A stretch of DNA of 64,000 nt from positions 12,965-76,964 of the forward strand of contig JAFGOB010000179.1 in NCBI GenBank assembly GCA_016926695.1, read 5' to 3'. Made by a program: the position numbers and the translations under genes. The notes below the pieces were generated by a model. That model saw nothing but the letters and a program-made list of their open reading frames with translations, did no database searches and was not told the origin of the DNA. The stretch is from Dehalococcoidales bacterium (lineage in GTDB: Bacteria > Chloroflexota > Dehalococcoidia > Dehalococcoidales > UBA3254). This document shows, piece by piece, positions 62,210 to 64,000 of the stretch (position 1 is the stretch's first letter; every line of letters begins with the position of its first letter).

Positions 62210-63712
62210 ATGAGTAAAATACTGAACGAGAAGGTACCCGGCTTAACCCAGGCTGTACCTGTTTTATCCATTTTAATGGAGGTCTTCTGGAGTTATGCCT
62301 GGCTGGTCTGGATCGGCAGCATATCCACGCTTGGTTGGACGCAACCGCCTCTTAATCTGATAAGCAGCCTTGTGCTGGCGGTTTTTTGTGAAATTCTGAC
62401 ACGGTTTTCGCTGGCCAGAAAATGGTCGCTAAAGCGGGTCAGGCTGATAGTCCTTCCTTTTAACTTTTTACTGCTGTTGTTACTGGTCAGGCTTAATGTA
62501 AGCGGAGGTTACGGGCTGGCGGAGCCGGGCTGGATGAGCTATGCCCCGGAACATATTACGGAAATTGCCATCGGACTGATCTTTGGCGTCTATTTAATCT
62601 GGAGAGGTCTCAGCACAGGGGGGCAGCCTAACCCTTTCAGGGCTATATATAATCGCTTTTTGTTTGGTCTCGCAGCCCTTATATTCTTGCTGGTTATCTG
62701 GGGGATAACCGGGGGAGAGATCAGCACGATCGGTTCAAGCGCGGGGATATACACCATATTGTTTTTCGGGACAGGCCTCCTGGCCATGGCCTGTGCCAAT
62801 CTGGAGGCATTAAGGGCCGAGATGCGGGAGCACCAGGAAGCGGTCGCGGCTTTTAATCGCCGCTGGGTGTCGCTGCTGGTTGTGCTCGTGCTGGTCATCC
62901 TGGGTATTGGCATTGCCTTTACCGCCATCTATTCCTCCGATACAGTTGAGACAATAGCCCACGCCCTGGGTATCTTCGGCGACTGGCTGTTAACTGCCCT
63001 GATATATCTGCTCTATCCTGTGGCGTTTATTGCCTCCGGATTTTACTATCTGGCCAGGTGGATCGTCGGTTTGCTGAGGAACGACCAGGAAATGAAGCCC
63101 ATGGAAGGTATGGGAATGCAGGAATGGAAGGACATGACCCAGGGAGAGTCCGCGGTTCAGATTCCCGAAGCAGTCCTGCTGGCTTTGAAGTGGATAGCCA
63201 TTCTACTGGTAATCAGCCTGATAGTATTCTTTCTGGCCAGAATACTGGTGCGGCGTTCGCAGGGAAAGAGCCAGGAAGATGTCGAAGAAGAACACGAGAA
63301 CTTCTGGTCGTGGAACCTTATCAGCGAGGACTTACGGGCTTTGCTGGCATGGCTTTTCAGGTGGATGCGCAGGAGGAAAGCCCCATGTCCTGATAAAGCA
63401 GAAAACATTTATAGCATACCTTCGATAGAAGAGGCTTCAGGACGTCTTTACAGTATCCGGGAGATCTACCGGGCCTGGTTGTGGGAGGCTGGACATAGAT
63501 GGTCGCCCCGCCGCAGATCGGAAACAGCTTTTGAATACCGGCGGCGGCTGGGGACCAGTGCGGATCAAGTATCGGAAGAACTGGACTCTTTAACTGAGGC
63601 CTATATCAAGGAACGCTACGGTGAAGAAAAAACAGAGGATGAACAGCTAAAGGGACTTAACCGGCTATGGCATAATATCCGGGCAAAATTAAGCAGTTCC
63701 GAACAGTTATAA
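62210..63712 (+). CDS. Multi-helix membrane protein with C-terminal DUF4129 domain
   Basis: A 500-residue protein with about nine hydrophobic segments (roughly 22-42, 46-62, 78-96, 118-134, 150-166, 174-195, 223-245, 258-285, 322-345). The cytoplasmic C-terminus, YSIREIYRAWLWEAGHRWSP to LTEAYIKERYGE, is a DUF4129 domain. No transglutaminase core is present between, unlike many relatives. Third gene of the MoxR/DUF58 operon, 32 bases after DUF58. Role likely in assembling or activating an envelope complex; the client is not visible. Confidence 0.87.
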   Translation: MSKILNEKVPGLTQAVPVLSILMEVFWSYAWLVWIGSISTLGWTQPPLNLISSLVLAVFCEILTRFSLARKWSLKRVRLIVLPFNFLLLLLLVRLNVSGGYGLAEPGWMSYAPEHITEIAIGLIFGVYLIWRGLSTGGQPNPFRAIYNRFLFGLAALIFLLVIWGITGGEISTIGSSAGIYTILFFGTGLLAMACANLEALRAEMREHQEAVAAFNRRWVSLLVVLVLVILGIGIAFTAIYSSDTVETIAHALGIFGDWLLTALIYLLYPVAFIASGFYYLARWIVGLLRNDQEMKPMEGMGMQEWKDMTQGESAVQIPEAVLLALKWIAILLVISLIVFFLARILVRRSQGKSQEDVEEEHENFWSWNLISEDLRALLAWLFRWMRRRKAPCPDKAENIYSIPSIEEASGRLYSIREIYRAWLWEAGHRWSPRRRSETAFEYRRRLGTSADQVSEELDSLTEAYIKERYGEEKTEDEQLKGLNRLWHNIRAKLSSSEQL

Positions 63713-63737
63713 CCCCGTCAGCCTGATTTTCAATTCC

Positions 63738-63875
63738 ATGCTTGGTGATATTATGTTTAGCGAATCGCTGACTTTTGTCTTTTCCCCTCTGGGACTGCTG
63801 ATATGGTTGGCTATCATGCTGCCGGCATACCGGGCTATACGTATGAGCATAAGAGAAATCCTGGCTTATGAGTAG
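63738..63875 (+). pseudogene. C-terminal remnant of an FtsX-like ABC permease
   Basis: The frame from ATG 63738 gives 45 residues: MLGDIMFSESLTFVFSPLG, then a membrane helix LLIWLAIMLPAYRA and RMSIREILAYE before the stop. PA-x-RA-x-R-xS-x-RE-x-L-x-YE is the classic end of MacB/FtsX-type permeases. The frame is closed by a stop at about 63692, inside the preceding gene, so the rest of the permease is missing. The last 125 bases of the window hold nothing recognisable. Confidence 0.6.
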
Positions 63876-64000
63876 TCCTGGAAAAAAGGCATAAGCTGTC
63901 ATTGAGCCCGGACGAATAATCCGGGATACATTGCGCCACGGTTCCGGTCTTAGAGAGCCAGGCTTCCGGCGTTTTGAGAGCCACTATTCCGGATATAAGA

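Overview
The window reads as chromosomal DNA of an anaerobic, Gram-positive-like or monoderm bacterium, most plausibly Chloroflexota (Dehalococcoidia-like). This rests on gene content only: a heliorhodopsin, a selenocysteine peroxiredoxin, UbiD decarboxylase, transhydroxylase-type molybdoenzymes, acetogen-style corrinoid methyl transfer, class III CoA transferase, TRAP uptake and an LprG-like lipoprotein. No rRNA, tRNA, CRISPR array or intact insertion sequence was seen.

Layout. 1-568: start of a secreted surface protein running off the left edge. 755-7877: UbiD decarboxylase, molybdopterin transhydroxylase-like subunit, SDR reductase and FAD-dependent reductase, all on + and separated by short hairpin repeats. 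7993-8829: DegV. 8889-10765 (-): a three-gene operon of heliorhodopsin, selenocysteine peroxiredoxin (in-frame TGA at 9799-9801) and a five-helix membrane protein. 11028-14227 (-): a second transhydroxylase-like subunit with a cupin. 14599-17450: macro-domain protein, then an LprG-like lipoprotein with its MFS partner. 17707-21018: a decayed DUF11-repeat surface protein. 21209-31871: mixed accessory genes (glycyl-radical activase, UroD-like protein, CocE hydrolase, MmgE/PrpD, transporters). 32272-38487: PdxA, HtrA, then a methyl-THF/corrinoid module (methyltransferase, corrinoid protein, reductive activator). 38972-40300: ffh. 40558-52750: an acyl-CoA catabolic cluster (CoA transferase, dehydrogenase/hydratase fusion, two acyl-CoA dehydrogenases, alcohol dehydrogenase) followed by a two-component system and a TRAP transporter. 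52922-58780: an AT-rich accessory zone with an unknown coiled-coil protein, an SDR/IclR divergent pair and a two-gene ATPase plus nuclease-like pair. 59941-63712: MoxR, DUF58 and DUF4129 operon, followed by a leftover FtsX tail.

How it may work together (inference). The first 14 kb fits anaerobic breakdown of hydroxylated aromatics: decarboxylation by UbiD, hydroxyl transfer by the molybdoenzymes, ring reduction by the SDR or flavoprotein. The corrinoid module at 34.9-38.5 kb could feed methyl groups from O-demethylation into tetrahydrofolate. The 40-53 kb cluster looks like import of an organic acid (TRAP), CoA activation and beta-oxidation, under a NarL-type two-component system. The most unusual system is the heliorhodopsin/selenoperoxiredoxin operon, which suggests light or redox sensing tied to peroxide removal in an anaerobe.
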